Counted from the stretch's first letter, positions 1-8,554 are shown. The stretch is 48,625 nucleotides of DNA from an uncultured Prevotellaceae bacterium (GCA_900318255.1 ONJX01000020.1:1-48625), one strand, 5' to 3'. The notes: generated by a model from the letters alone, not told the origin. Numbers and translations are program-made.

Positions 1-160
1 TTGGTTGTTTTTAAATTCACCGCTAAATTACTAAAAATCAACGATATGTGCAACTTTTTCTCTATCAATTTATTAATAAATTAATTCCGCCAACAGGTAT
101 ATTATATCATTCATAGATAATCTTTTTTATAAAAAAACAATTAAGTTGAAAAAGATTTAC

Positions 161-168
161 TACTTTTG
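161..168 (+). promoter_or_regulatory. -7 promoter element of the GH89 gene
   Basis: TACTTTTG matches the Bacteroidetes -7 consensus TAnnTTTG and lies 23 nt before the start codon of the GH89 gene. No TTG sits at the usual 19-21 nt spacing upstream, so only half of the promoter is supported. The rest of bases 1-160 is AT-rich and holds nothing else that I can identify. Confidence 0.55.
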
Positions 169-191
169 CGAAACAATCAAAACCGAAAATC

Positions 192-2393
192 ATGAAAAAA
201 GTCTTTATCCTTATCGCTATAATAATCAATGTTACAATCAGTGTCATGGCCAATGACATCAGTCAAGCACAGGCACTTGCCGAGCGCCTTTCACCACGAC
301 TGGCACAGAAGGTGCAATTTCAAAAACTATGCACACCACACGCTCCACACCTGATGGATGTCTTCACTCTCGAGAGCAAGGGCGACAAGGTGGTGATAGG
401 CGGCAACAATGCGCTCTCGATGGCGGTGGGATTGAACCGCTACCTGAACCGCTATTGCAAAACTACGGTGTCATGGTATGCCGACATAGCCATTGACCTG
501 CCTTCCATTCTACCCGATGTACCTGTTAAAGAGACTGTTGAGGCACGAGTGCCGCAGCGTTTCTTCTTGAATTACTGCACTTTTGGCTATACTATGCCTT
601 TCTGGGACTGGGCCGACTGGGAACGTTTCATCGATTGGATGGCGCTCAATGGCATCAACATGCCACTGGCAATCACCGGACAAGAGGCTGTGTGGTATAA
701 TGTGTGGACCAAGATGGGCATGACCGACGAGCAGGTGCGCAGCTATTTCACCGGGCCAGTATATCTCCCATGGCACCGTATGGCCAACATTGACGCCTGG
801 TGCGGACCATTGCCCAAGGAATGGCTCGATGGCCAGGCCGAGCTACAGAAGAAAATCGTTACCCGTGAGCGCGCCCTGAATATGCGGCCTGTATTGCCAG
901 CCTTTGCCGGCCATGTGCCTCGCCAGCTAAAAGAGATGTATCCTAACGCCGACATCAAGGCCATGAGCACCTGGGATGAGTTTGAGGAGCCTTACCGCAC
1001 CTTTTTCCTCAACAGCGAGGACCCATTATATTCCCAGATTCAGAAGATGTTCCTTGAGGAGCAGACCCGCATGTTTGGCACCGATCACATCTACGGCATC
1101 GACCCGTTCAACGAGATGGACCCTCCAAGTTTTGAGCCTGAATATCTGCACAATGTGTCGAAGCATATTTATGAAAGCCTCACTGCCGTTGACCCTCAAG
1201 CCGAGTGGCTGCAAATGGGATGGTTCCTTTATTATCAGCGCAAAGACTACACACCCGAGCGCGCCAGAGCCATGCTAACAGGTGTGCCACAAGGCATGAT
1301 GACGATGCTCGACTACTATTGCGAGTATAAAGAGATGTGGCGCGACCTCGACGGCTTCTTCGGCCAGCCTTACATCTGGTGCTACCTGGGCAACTTTGGC
1401 GGCAATAGCAACATTCAAGGCAACGTTAAGCAGGCTGGCGAGAGACTTGAGGCAGCTTTGAAAGAGGGTGGCAAGAACCTCGTGGGCATAGGCTCTACAC
1501 TCGAAGGGCTTGAGGTGCAGCAGTTCCCTTATGAGTACATCTTTGAGAAAGCCTGGGACTTCAAGAAAACCGATGAGCAAGTGATAAACGAGCTCGCCGA
1601 CCGCCATGCCGGCCACGAGTCGCGACCTGCGCGCGAGGCTTGGAAGATGCTTTATGACAGCGTGCTCAACATACGCCCCACCACCTTTTGCGGACCACTA
1701 CCCTGCCAGTATCCCGAGCTCGACAAGACGCATGGCCGCTGCGCTGTGCGATACAACCCCGAGCAATTACTATATGTTTGGGACAAACTGCTTGAACAAG
1801 ACACCGTTACCACCGACGCCATGACAATCGACTTGATTTGGACAGGACGGCAGCTGCTGGGAGACCTATTCCTAACCGAGAAAAATGAGCTCGACAAAGC
1901 CTACCATGCAGGAGATAGCGCTAAAGTTGATGAGATGAGTGCTCACATGCTCTACATAATGCTTAGCATGGAGGCATTAAATGCGTGCCACCCCTTCTGC
2001 ACCTTAGATAAATGGATTGAACAGGCGAGAGATTTGGGCGAAACACCCAGGGTGAAAGATTATTATGAGATGAATGCTAGGCGCCTGGTAACCACGTGGG
2101 GAGGCGACCTCAACGATTATTCTTGCCGCAACTGGGCAGGATTAATCTCCAACTATTACGCCATGCGGTGGAGCATTTACATAGATTATCTCAACATCTC
2201 TCTTATCAATGGCTCTGAATACAACAATGCCAAGTTGAAAGAAGACATTAATGCTTTTCAACAGGCATGGCCCACGAGCAAAGGGCTACACAAACCCTTC
2301 AGTGAGGGCAGCCAACCTAATGTAATGGCTTTGTGTCGAGAAATCAACAAGGAATTCAGGAAAAAGTTTGAGACTATCAAGGCTGCCATATAG
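192..2393 (+). CDS. Alpha-N-acetylglucosaminidase, GH89 family (NAGLU-like), secreted
   Basis: Predicted exo-glycosidase releasing terminal alpha-linked N-acetylglucosamine, for example from mucin O-glycans or heparan-type chains. Residues 1-20 form a signal peptide (MKK start, hydrophobic core, cleavage near VMA). An N-terminal alpha/beta segment (about 25-110) precedes the catalytic barrel. The barrel carries the GH89 hallmark WDWADWERFIDWMALNGIN near 137-155, the acid/base candidate E308 in DPFNEMDPP and the nucleophile candidate E438 in STLEGLEV. A helical C-terminal domain completes the protein. Its 733 aa match the family (the human enzyme is 743 aa). It is a single-gene unit; its last 17 bases overlap the end of the convergent thioredoxin-like gene. 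Family assignment is firm; the natural substrate is inferred. Confidence 0.93.
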   Translation: MKKVFILIAIIINVTISVMANDISQAQALAERLSPRLAQKVQFQKLCTPHAPHLMDVFTLESKGDKVVIGGNNALSMAVGLNRYLNRYCKTTVSWYADIAIDLPSILPDVPVKETVEARVPQRFFLNYCTFGYTMPFWDWADWERFIDWMALNGINMPLAITGQEAVWYNVWTKMGMTDEQVRSYFTGPVYLPWHRMANIDAWCGPLPKEWLDGQAELQKKIVTRERALNMRPVLPAFAGHVPRQLKEMYPNADIKAMSTWDEFEEPYRTFFLNSEDPLYSQIQKMFLEEQTRMFGTDHIYGIDPFNEMDPPSFEPEYLHNVSKHIYESLTAVDPQAEWLQMGWFLYYQRKDYTPERARAMLTGVPQGMMTMLDYYCEYKEMWRDLDGFFGQPYIWCYLGNFGGNSNIQGNVKQAGERLEAALKEGGKNLVGIGSTLEGLEVQQFPYEYIFEKAWDFKKTDEQVINELADRHAGHESRPAREAWKMLYDSVLNIRPTTFCGPLPCQYPELDKTHGRCAVRYNPEQLLYVWDKLLEQDTVTTDAMTIDLIWTGRQLLGDLFLTEKNELDKAYHAGDSAKVDEMSAHMLYIMLSMEALNACHPFCTLDKWIEQARDLGETPRVKDYYEMNARRLVTTWGGDLNDYSCRNWAGLISNYYAMRWSIYIDYLNISLINGSEYNNAKLKEDINAFQQAWPTSKGLHKPFSEGSQPNVMALCREINKEFRKKFETIKAAI

Positions 2394-2709
2394 GAGCAGT
2401 GTGCCATTTTGTTAACACCTGCTGCAATTCAGAGACATCAATGAAATTGCCGGCGCGATAAACCTCTTTGCCTTGAGCAAAGAGCAGAACTGTGGGTGCT
2501 GTGGCTACCAAGAAAGTGCCTGCGACTTGTGGCACCACATGTAGTTCAACACGAGCCGAGCTCAACTTGTCAAACTGCTGTGCCACAGCATCTATCTTAT
2601 CGAGCATAAGGGAGCACAAGCCACAGTCGGGGGCCTGGATGTATAGCAAACAAAGCTGGCTGGTGGCAACCACTTGCTGCAGCCTATGTAAGTCGTTGAT
2701 TAGTTCCAT
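2377..2709 (-). CDS. Thioredoxin-like protein
   Basis: Small thioredoxin-fold protein of 110 aa. It has a CxxC active site (DCGLCSLM) after the first strand-helix unit and the cis-proline strand AGTFLVATAPTVLLF, as in thioredoxins. No signal peptide, so a cytoplasmic thiol-disulfide role is likely. The frame is open nine codons further upstream, but the ATG at 2709 starts directly at the thioredoxin-like helix (MELINDLHRL) and is preferred. It converges on the GH89 gene with a 17-bp overlap of the coding ends. CGLC differs from the classical CGPC, so its redox potential and partner cannot be deduced. Confidence 0.75.
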   Translation of the reverse strand: MELINDLHRLQQVVATSQLCLLYIQAPDCGLCSLMLDKIDAVAQQFDKLSSARVELHVVPQVAGTFLVATAPTVLLFAQGKEVYRAGNFIDVSELQQVLTKWHTAPIWQP

Positions 2710-2790
2710 AGGACTCTGAATGATAATTAACGACAAAAAGATAATGTTTCTTCTTTATTAAGAACAATTATTACCGGTATAAAAAAGAAA

Positions 2791-2824
2791 GAAGGGCAAT
2801 AAACAACCTTGTAAATTGCCCTTC
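2791..2824 (-). terminator. Rho-independent terminator of the alcohol dehydrogenase-flavodoxin unit
   Basis: GAAGGGCAAT and ATTGCCCTTC form a perfect 10-bp stem with a 14-nt loop. On the minus strand the stem is followed by a T-rich run (plus-strand A-rich 2780-2790). It lies 16 nt after the flavodoxin stop codon. Confidence 0.85.
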
Positions 2825-2839
2825 AATGTCTTAAACAAA

Positions 2840-3394
2840 TTACTTCACCAATTTCTCAATCTCTCCCTTGCTCTTGCCAGTGAGGTTGATAGGCTCTTTC
2901 CAGTTAGCCTTAGGTGCCGAAGGCTTGAGATAATTCAAAGTCTCGCCTTTGCCACTGCCACCCGAGGTGAAGAATGGAATCACGGTCTTACCCTCAAGGT
3001 TGTACTGCTCCACAAAGGTGTTGACGATAGTGGGAGCAATATACCACCAGATGGGGAAGCCAATATAAACGGTGTCATACTGATCCATGTTTTCCACCTT
3101 GTTCTTGATGGCAGGACGACTGCTCTTGTCTTTCATCTCCACTGAGCTGCGGCTCTGCTGGTTGTGCCAGTCGAGGTCGGCATCGGTGTAAGGCTGCTCG
3201 GGTTGAATCTCGTGAAGCGTGCCCCCCACCACCTCGGCGAGTTTCTCGGCAGCAGCTTTAGTGGTGCCGGTAGCCGAGAAGTAAGCTACTAATGTTTTTG
3301 TGCTCATGTTTTTGTTATTTTCTTTTTTGTCGCCTGCGCAAGCACACATCACAATAGCGAGCGCCAGCGTCATAATTAGTGATAAACGTTTCAT
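2840..3394 (-). CDS. Flavodoxin family lipoprotein
   Basis: FMN-binding electron carrier or quinone-reductase-like flavodoxin. After a lipoprotein-like signal (hydrophobic run ending VMCACAG) and a short polar linker, the flavodoxin fold begins near residue 30 with the FMN phosphate-binding loop YFSATGTTKAAAEKLA, followed by IGFPIWWYIAPTIVNTF, an FMN-proximal motif of the long-chain Flavodoxin_4 type. The gene lies 24 nt downstream of an iron-type alcohol dehydrogenase, so the two probably share a transcript. An internal ATG (MSTKTLVAYF) would give a cytoplasmic form lacking the signal; the longer form has both a good hydrophobic segment and a Cys at the expected place. The electron partner is unknown. 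Confidence 0.82.
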   Translation of the reverse strand: MKRLSLIMTLALAIVMCACAGDKKENNKNMSTKTLVAYFSATGTTKAAAEKLAEVVGGTLHEIQPEQPYTDADLDWHNQQSRSSVEMKDKSSRPAIKNKVENMDQYDTVYIGFPIWWYIAPTIVNTFVEQYNLEGKTVIPFFTSGGSGKGETLNYLKPSAPKANWKEPINLTGKSKGEIEKLVK

Positions 3395-3418
3395 TTCAAG
3401 TAGATTATATTGTTAGAC

Positions 3419-4585
3419 TTACATACTTTCTTTAAGCACTTGCACTATCTCGTCGTGGTCAAGCACCTTGTAGCCGCCATTTAGGATAAACGTGGCGCGG
3501 GCGATGCCGTCGAGCATATCCTCGGTCACGCCAAGCGAAGTGATCTCGGTAGCAACACCTATCTCGTCCATCCACCCCTTGAGGGCATCGAGCGAGGCGA
3601 GAGCCAACTCCCGCTCGGTCTTGCCATCGGCCGAAATGCCCCACACTGCCTGTGCCCAGCGCGCAAACTTAGCTACGCCACCATCCAAAATGTGGCGATA
3701 ATAGGCGATGCTCACAGCACTCAGAGTCATGCCGTGAGTAGCGTCGGTATAGGCGCCAATAGCCTGACCTATCATGTGTACCATCCAGTCGGTGCTCTTG
3801 CCCATCTTCAGCAGCGTGTTAAGAGCCCAGGTGGCAGTCCACATGATGTTGCTGCGAGCCTCATAATCTTCAGGGTTCTTCACGGCGATGCGGCTGCTAT
3901 GAACCAGCGAACGCATCAGGCCCTCGGCGATATAGTCGGTGGTGTTGTCGTCGTGGTCGCTAAGGTATTGCTCCAAGATGTGGCACATTATGTCGTAGAA
4001 GCCGGCCACCATCTGGCGCTTTGGCACGGTGAAGGTGTAGCGAGGGTTCAGTATCGAGAACTTGGGCATTACATTGTCGCCAAACACCTTGCCAATCTTA
4101 AGCTTCTGCTCATGGTTGGTAATCACACTGCCGCCATTCATCTCGCTGCCAGTGCCCACCATTGTCAGCACCGAGCCAACAGGAATGATCTTGCAACTAG
4201 GCTCTTCCTGACGCAGGTAGTATTTCTCCCACGGGTCCTCGTCGCACCATGCCGAGACACTCACACCCTTACTATAGTCGATAGTAGAGCCGCCGCCAAC
4301 GGCGAGAATGAGGTCAACATCATTGTCGCGTGCAATCTTGGCTCCCTCACGCAGCTTTTGAGCAGTGGGATTAGGCATCACACCAGGCAATTCAATCACC
4401 TCTTTGCCTGCAGCTTTCAATGCAGCCATCACGTCGTCATACACGCCATTGCGCTTAATGCTGCCGCCACCATAGGTGAGCAGCACTCGTGGTCCATAAT
4501 TCTTGAGTTCGTCACTAAGGTTCTTAATCGCGTCGTCACCAAAATACAACTTGGTGGGATTGCTATAAACGAAATTTCCTAACAT
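3419..4585 (-). CDS. Iron-containing alcohol dehydrogenase, YqhD/BdhA type
   Basis: NAD(P)H-dependent aldehyde/alcohol dehydrogenase of the group III family, 388 aa, full length. The N-terminal Rossmann-like part has GGGSIKRNGVYDDV and VGGGSTIDYSKGV, the cofactor loop. Metal ligands are seen as D and H in GFYDIMCHILEQY (spaced 4) and two His spaced 14 residues in HMIGQAIGAYTDATHG, the same spacing as D194/H198 and H267/H281 of E. coli YqhD. That enzyme scavenges short-chain aldehydes; the role here is inferred from that. It is first in a unit with the downstream flavodoxin. A -7 element lies at 4618-4625. Confidence 0.9.
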   Translation of the reverse strand: MLGNFVYSNPTKLYFGDDAIKNLSDELKNYGPRVLLTYGGGSIKRNGVYDDVMAALKAAGKEVIELPGVMPNPTAQKLREGAKIARDNDVDLILAVGGGSTIDYSKGVSVSAWCDEDPWEKYYLRQEEPSCKIIPVGSVLTMVGTGSEMNGGSVITNHEQKLKIGKVFGDNVMPKFSILNPRYTFTVPKRQMVAGFYDIMCHILEQYLSDHDDNTTDYIAEGLMRSLVHSSRIAVKNPEDYEARSNIMWTATWALNTLLKMGKSTDWMVHMIGQAIGAYTDATHGMTLSAVSIAYYRHILDGGVAKFARWAQAVWGISADGKTERELALASLDALKGWMDEIGVATEITSLGVTEDMLDGIARATFILNGGYKVLDHDEIVQVLKESM

Positions 4586-4617
4586 AAATAATATGGATTA
4601 ATGTTTTTCTTTGACTG

Positions 4618-4625
4618 CAAAATTA
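4618..4625 (-). promoter_or_regulatory. -7 promoter element of the alcohol dehydrogenase gene
   Basis: The minus strand reads TAATTTTG, matching TAnnTTTG, 33 nt before the ATG. No TTG was found at the expected spacing. Confidence 0.5.
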
Positions 4626-4750
4626 CAAATAATTTACTGTTTCATTATTATCTTTTTTACTTGTTTATTTGACTATTTTACTGAATTTGCCAAAAAAATG
4701 CCCGAAGAACACGCTTTTCAAAGTTTTTTCAAAAAAAACAGCTCAATATC

Positions 4751-4781
4751 TTGCACAATTCATAAAATAGGACTAACTTTG
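4751..4781 (+). promoter_or_regulatory. Promoter of the tRNA-Cys gene
   Basis: TTG at 4751-4753, a 20-nt spacer and TAACTTTG at 4774-4781 match the Bacteroidetes primary-sigma promoter exactly. The mature tRNA begins 20 nt downstream. Confidence 0.85.
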
Positions 4782-4800
4782 CAGTCGCAAAAACCGAAAC

Positions 4801-4872
4801 GGTCGCTTGGATGAGTGGTTTAGTCACCGGTCTGCAAAACCGGGCACAGCGGTTCGAGTCCGCTAGCGACCT
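4801..4872 (+). tRNA. tRNA-Cys (GCA)
   Basis: Complete cloverleaf. The acceptor GGTCGCT pairs with AGCGACC (4865-4871), followed by the T discriminator expected for tRNA-Cys. The anticodon stem CCGGT/ACCGG encloses loop CTGCAAA with anticodon GCA at 4834-4836. The variable loop is four bases, and T-stem AGCGG/CCGCT carries loop TTCGAGT. No encoded CCA. Solitary gene with its own promoter and terminator. Confidence 0.97.
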
Positions 4873-4879
4873 CATCATT

Positions 4880-4912
4880 AAAGCATCTCACACAACAGTG
4901 AGGTGCTTTTTT
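4880..4912 (+). terminator. Terminator of tRNA-Cys
   Basis: AGCATCTCAC and GTGAGGTGCT form a 10-bp stem with one wobble pair and a 6-nt loop, followed by seven T. Confidence 0.9.
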
Positions 4913-5003
4913 TGTAACCTTAATTGATACTCATAACGACGCTTTGCCTTTAATTAGTTTTCAAAAAAAAGTGTAAAATGCTTTTTTTATGAATTAGTTT
5001 TAT

Positions 5004-5011
5004 TAATTTTG
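5004..5011 (+). promoter_or_regulatory. -7 element of the dockerin-tailed protein gene
   Basis: TAATTTTG matches TAnnTTTG, 24 nt upstream of the ATG at 5036. No TTG at the expected spacing. Confidence 0.5.
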
Positions 5012-5035
5012 TAACCTGATAATAAAAACATCTTT

Positions 5036-6622
5036 ATGAGACTAAAAATATCACTATTATTAACCTTGGCTACTACTATCGCCTCGGTAGCTGCTGCGCG
5101 CGACGCCAACGTGTTTGCATCAGGCCTTACCGCCACTAAAGGCAATGGCACAATGTTCAATATTAGCTACACCCTAAATGCACCTGCGCAGAATGTGGCT
5201 ATCAACATTTATAAAGACAACGCGCTGGTGAAGTCTTTCAATAGCACAGGAAAAGAAAAAGGCCTAAACAGCATAGCCATCGACATGGCAGGCCTATCGG
5301 GAGAATACACCTGGAGCGTGAAAGCAACTGGCCAGGCATGGGCTAATGGCGAAGCGGCTAAGCGAGTCATCGACAAGACATCTCATCCTCAGCTCAGTTT
5401 TATGCACCCTCGTGGCATCGCTATTGATCAAGACACCGAGAGCGAGTATTACGGAAGAATCTATGTCACCGAAACTCAAGCCGGCGAGGTTGGGGGACGC
5501 AACACAAATGTGGGCATTTACGTGTTTGACCCAACCTTCAGCGACATTACCAAACAGGGCAACACGGCCTATAGCGGGAACGTTGACTGGGGACCCACAA
5601 GCGGTTGCACACGCATCTTTCTCAATACCGACCAAAAGATATACCTCTGCGACTGGAGCGACGGTCATCCAGGAGTGTGGCGTGCCAACGCTAACAACCT
5701 CCGTGCCGATTTCGTTCCTGTGTTTGGTGGTACCCCCTACGCCAATGGACTAAGGTTCAACTCCGACGGTGAGGAAATTGCGGGATCCATTGCTAGCTGC
5801 TGGGTTGAAGGCGAGGGTGAGAACACTGTGCTCTACACATTCGATGAAGACTACGTGAATGTCAACTCCAACTCGCAAGGCGTTTACCAATACAATATTG
5901 GCAACATTAGCCAGCCTTGGACCAACGCGCCCAGCAATGTCATCTACGCCAACGGCAGCGAGTTGCTCCTCAACGGCAATAGTGTAATCATCCCACAAAA
6001 TGGTGGATGGTGGATTTCACAGACGCGCTGGCAAGACAGCGAGAGCATCCCCTGTCTCATCTATGTTAAGGACAACCAAGTGCTATACAACTCTGGCGCT
6101 GTTGACACCGAAATGATTAAGCGCAGCTACTCTTCAGCAATATGCCTCTTTGACGAGGGCACCAAGATGGCTGTTTCTTGCTACAACAATATAAAAGTGT
6201 TTGATGTGACATTTAATGATGCTGGTGTGCCATCGCTGTCGGAGCTTTACAACATTGAGCCAGCTTTTGGAGAATTTTGCTACAGCATAGCAGTGGATAA
6301 CGCTCACAACATGTATTGCTGTGTTGACCACAGCAATAATGATGCCACAGGCAACGTGGGAGTGATAGCTCTGCCATGCGACAACATTTGTGAAACACCT
6401 GCACCATCATCACAGACCATCAACGCTGATGACACTGGCTTTGTGCCTGGCGACGTTAACGGCGACGGGGTAGTTACAGCAGCCGACATCACAGCACTCT
6501 ATGACTTCATGCTAAACAATGACTCTTCAGGCATTGTAAACGGTGACCAGAACGGCGACGGAAACATCACTGCCGCCGACATCACAGCCGTCTATGGCTT
6601 CATGCTAAGCTCATCAAAATAA
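5036..6622 (+). CDS. Secreted beta-propeller-like protein with C-terminal dockerin-type repeats
   Basis: Extracellular or surface protein of 528 aa, function unknown. A signal peptide (about 1-21, ending SVAAA) is followed by an Ig-like segment (about 25-105). A long region follows with repeating strands such as HPRGIAIDQDTESEYYGRIY and CYSIAVDNAHNMYCCVD, which resemble NHL/SMP-30-type propeller blades. The tail (about 472-525) holds two EF-hand-like dockerin repeats, GDVNGDGVVTAADITALYDF and VNGDQNGDGNITAADITAVY, with the Asp/Asn calcium-ligand pattern. The same tail ends two unrelated secreted proteins at 14.3-17.1 kb, which suggests a shared attachment or sorting cassette. No cohesin is visible in the window. 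Confidence 0.75.
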   Translation: MRLKISLLLTLATTIASVAAARDANVFASGLTATKGNGTMFNISYTLNAPAQNVAINIYKDNALVKSFNSTGKEKGLNSIAIDMAGLSGEYTWSVKATGQAWANGEAAKRVIDKTSHPQLSFMHPRGIAIDQDTESEYYGRIYVTETQAGEVGGRNTNVGIYVFDPTFSDITKQGNTAYSGNVDWGPTSGCTRIFLNTDQKIYLCDWSDGHPGVWRANANNLRADFVPVFGGTPYANGLRFNSDGEEIAGSIASCWVEGEGENTVLYTFDEDYVNVNSNSQGVYQYNIGNISQPWTNAPSNVIYANGSELLLNGNSVIIPQNGGWWISQTRWQDSESIPCLIYVKDNQVLYNSGAVDTEMIKRSYSSAICLFDEGTKMAVSCYNNIKVFDVTFNDAGVPSLSELYNIEPAFGEFCYSIAVDNAHNMYCCVDHSNNDATGNVGVIALPCDNICETPAPSSQTINADDTGFVPGDVNGDGVVTAADITALYDFMLNNDSSGIVNGDQNGDGNITAADITAVYGFMLSSSK

Positions 6623-6653
6623 ATTCTAAAAAACGCTTTAGCGCCGAAATAAA

Positions 6654-6691
6654 AATGGTTGCCTTCTGAACGATGGCAACCATTATTTTTT
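6654..6691. terminator. Bidirectional terminator between convergent genes
   Basis: AATGGTTGCC and GGCAACCATT form a perfect 10-bp stem with an 11-nt loop. It is followed by ATTTTTT on the plus strand and by a T-rich run on the minus strand, so it can serve both the dockerin protein gene and the sigma factor gene. Confidence 0.88.
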
Positions 6692-6709
6692 CACTTCAAT
6701 CATCAGTCA

Positions 6710-7300
6710 TCACATTGTGAGGACAATATTATTCTCTACTGCCAGGCGGCGCATGTTAAGAATGGCATAGCGCATGCGACCCAGCGCAGTGTTGATGCTC
6801 ACATTAGTGCGGTCGGCAATCTCCTTGAAGCTCATGTTCTTGTAGTAACGCATGAGCAACACCTCGCGCTGATTAGCTGGCAACGCTGTCACAAGGCGAC
6901 GCACATCGCTGTGAATTTGATCCACGATGAGATTGTCCTCGATTGTCGCTTCGCTAAGTTCCTTGCGATTAAGGATATCGACCTCGGTAGAGTCGCTCGA
7001 CTGAACATTCTCTGATTTCTCCTGGCGGTAGAAGTCGATGATGAGATTATGGGCAATGCGCGTTATCCAGGCGGCAAAATGCCCGTTCTCCACATAACGT
7101 CCCTGCTTAATAGTCATTATCGCCTTGACAAATGTTTCTTGAAAGATATCGTTGGCAAGATCTTCATCTTTCACTGAATGAAATATATAATTAAAGATGC
7201 GGTTCTTGTGACGCTCAATTAGCGCATCAAAAGCCTCATTCTCACCATCGACATACTTTGCGATGAGACGATCATCGCTAACGTCTTCAAATTTTGTCAT
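6710..7300 (-). CDS. RNA polymerase sigma factor, sigma-70 family ECF type
   Basis: Alternative sigma factor of 196 aa. Region 2 lies at about 20-95 (FDALIERHKNRIFNYIF, then DEDLANDIFQETFVKAI, the core-binding/-10 helix). Region 4 lies at about 135-185 (LPANQREVLLMRYYKNMSFK, then EIADRTNVSINTALGRMRYA, the -35-binding helix-turn-helix). The linker lacks a region 3, as expected for ECF factors. No anti-sigma gene is adjacent. It has its own promoter with a leader of over 100 nt and shares a bidirectional terminator with the convergent gene. The regulon cannot be told from sequence. Confidence 0.92.
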   Translation of the reverse strand: MTKFEDVSDDRLIAKYVDGENEAFDALIERHKNRIFNYIFHSVKDEDLANDIFQETFVKAIMTIKQGRYVENGHFAAWITRIAHNLIIDFYRQEKSENVQSSDSTEVDILNRKELSEATIEDNLIVDQIHSDVRRLVTALPANQREVLLMRYYKNMSFKEIADRTNVSINTALGRMRYAILNMRRLAVENNIVLTM

Positions 7301-7417
7301 TACTACTTATGTGTTGGTTAATAGAGTAATGTTCTTGTCAATAGGCAGTGATAGTTTAAATGTTTATAAATTATAGATTTATTATTTATTTCTCCAACAT
7401 TAGTGAGGAAAACACGG

Positions 7418-7447
7418 CAAAATTATAAAAAGACATCCAACCCACAA
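7418..7447 (-). promoter_or_regulatory. Promoter of the sigma factor gene
   Basis: On the minus strand TTG (7445-7447), a 19-nt spacer and TAATTTTG (7418-7425) match the primary-sigma consensus, predicting a leader of about 110 nt. Nothing else stands out in the 217-base gap 7301-7517. Confidence 0.8.
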
Positions 7448-7517
7448 AATTTTTTGCCAAAAAAAATGCAATTTTTTAGAAGAACTATCGTTAATGGGCG
7501 AGCATTAACAGTAGCTG

Positions 7518-7835
7518 CTAACGGCGCTTGCGCTTGATGTATAACTTTATCAAGGTATTTAGAGCCTTGTAGCCCAGGTAGAAATAGTCGGTCTTCTTGA
7601 GCATTGCCACCTCGCCCGTACTGAAGAGCAACCCCCTCACCCCATTTTGCGACACATTTTCGCGTGTAGATTGATACTGATGAGCCATGCTCATGCGGCT
7701 CACCTCACGCTTGATGAGCCATTTAGCGCGACGCTTCTGCAGCTCTTCGAGCGTTAGACCTTTCCACTCCTGCTGCGGTGCGGCAATCGACGGCACTGCA
7801 GGAAGCGATGACACTGCTTGTGGTTTAGTAGGCAT
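7518..7835 (-). CDS. Hypothetical protein, last gene of the YtxH/holin-like operon
   Basis: Protein of 105 aa not recognised. A Pro/Ala/Ser-rich N-terminus (about 1-20) is followed by a basic, probably helical region rich in Lys/Arg and ending KRKRR. No signal peptide or membrane helix. It starts 8 nt after the stop of the holin-like gene, so it is almost certainly co-translated with it and may act on the same envelope process. A link to the membrane partner is inference from spacing only. Confidence 0.65.
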   Translation of the reverse strand: MPTKPQAVSSLPAVPSIAAPQQEWKGLTLEELQKRRAKWLIKREVSRMSMAHQYQSTRENVSQNGVRGLLFSTGEVAMLKKTDYFYLGYKALNTLIKLYIKRKRR

Positions 7836-7843
7836 GGCTTGAC

Positions 7844-8191
7844 TTATTCTTCGGGGGTTAACAACAATTTTGTGACAAAACGGGTGACAGGATTAACAAT
7901 CAACTGCCTGCGATAGCCATAGACCAGCAAGGCTAGCATCACGACTACTGCAATGGTGATGACCACTCCCAGCCACACGCTTGATGTCACTGCAATCATC
8001 CACTGGGCAAACGCCCATAGCAGCAAGAACACCACTCCCGCTCCAAAAATGATGAGTATCGCAACAACTATTGCGCGCGACAGTAATATCGACAGCTTCT
8101 CGGCAAGCGTGAGCTTTGAATATTCTATCTCTAGCTTGGCATGTTCCTTAATGCTGTCAAGCAGTTGTTTATAATTTTGTCCCTCCATCAC
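7844..8191 (-). CDS. Phage-holin-superfamily-like membrane protein
   Basis: Inner-membrane protein of 115 aa. An amphipathic N-terminal helix (EHAKLEIEYSKLTLAEKL) precedes two long hydrophobic helices (about 38-65 and 72-92) and a basic C-terminal tail. This is the layout of the putative Actinobacteriophage-holin-X/Phage_holin_3_6 superfamily proteins found in bacterial chromosomes next to YtxH genes. Despite the name these are usually cellular envelope or stress proteins; nothing phage-related is nearby. Third in the operon after two YtxH genes. The first two codons are both ATG; either could start. Confidence 0.75.
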   Translation of the reverse strand: MMEGQNYKQLLDSIKEHAKLEIEYSKLTLAEKLSILLSRAIVVAILIIFGAGVVFLLLWAFAQWMIAVTSSVWLGVVITIAVVVMLALLVYGYRRQLIVNPVTRFVTKLLLTPEE

Positions 8192-8205
8192 TAATTATTA
8201 ATAAA

Positions 8206-8256
8206 GCTGCACACGGCACGATTGCACACTATATATATACACTTGTCGTGTGCAGC
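8206..8256 (-). repeat. Inverted repeat in the gap between ytxH-like and holin-like genes
   Basis: GCTGCACACG (8206-8215) and CGTGTGCAGC (8247-8256) are perfect 10-bp arms around a 31-base spacer containing TATATATA. It sits in the 93-nt gap inside the operon with no T-run, so an mRNA processing or stability structure is more likely than a terminator. Confidence 0.6.
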
Positions 8257-8284
8257 ATTAATGTTCTCTAATCGCTGGGCGCGA

Positions 8285-8491
8285 CTATTGCTCTATCTGG
8301 GCGCTGATTTGGTTGACCAGTTGCTCAACCTCGTCGTCGCTGAAGTCGATGCCTTTTTTCTTGAGTAGCTCCTTGATGCGAGCTCGCAAGTCTTTGCCAC
8401 TCTCGGGCGCAAAGAGCAATGCCATTGATGCGCCAATTATTGCGCCGCCCAAAAAGCCGTAAAGCAGGCTCAAATACTTTATATCTCTCAT
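8285..8491 (-). CDS. YtxH domain-containing protein (second copy)
   Basis: Small protein of 68 aa. A glycine-rich membrane-associated helix (YGFLGGAIIGASMALLFAPE) is followed by the YtxH hallmark FAPESGKDLRARIKELL and an acidic C-terminal helix. YtxH proteins are linked to general stress in Bacillus; their molecular role is unknown. It is a paralogue of the neighbouring 66-aa protein: both share LLFAP, a KKKGI motif and a closing amphipathic helix. Second gene of the four-gene leftward operon. Confidence 0.82.
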   Translation of the reverse strand: MRDIKYLSLLYGFLGGAIIGASMALLFAPESGKDLRARIKELLKKKGIDFSDDEVEQLVNQISAQIEQ

Positions 8492-8554
8492 AAACCTAAA
8501 AATTATAAGTTTTAAATTCTATGTTTTCTAAAGAATGTGGACAAAGAGGGGCTA

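Noticed and set aside
3692..4582. Long open frame opposite the alcohol dehydrogenase
   Set aside because: It is antisense to a clearly conserved gene, with no ribosome site and no recognisable product. The same applies to long frames opposite gpmI (24566-25387) and gltX (35300-36208).
4611..4814. Small gene before tRNA-Cys
   Set aside because: The frame runs into the tRNA and spans its promoter; composition is that of AT-rich intergenic DNA.
5036..6622. Cellulosome component
   Set aside because: The dockerin-like tail is present, but no cohesin, scaffoldin or cellulase is in the window, and such tails are common on non-cellulosomal secreted proteins.
7844..8191. Prophage holin
   Set aside because: No other phage gene is nearby and the neighbours are YtxH proteins, which is the usual chromosomal setting of this superfamily.
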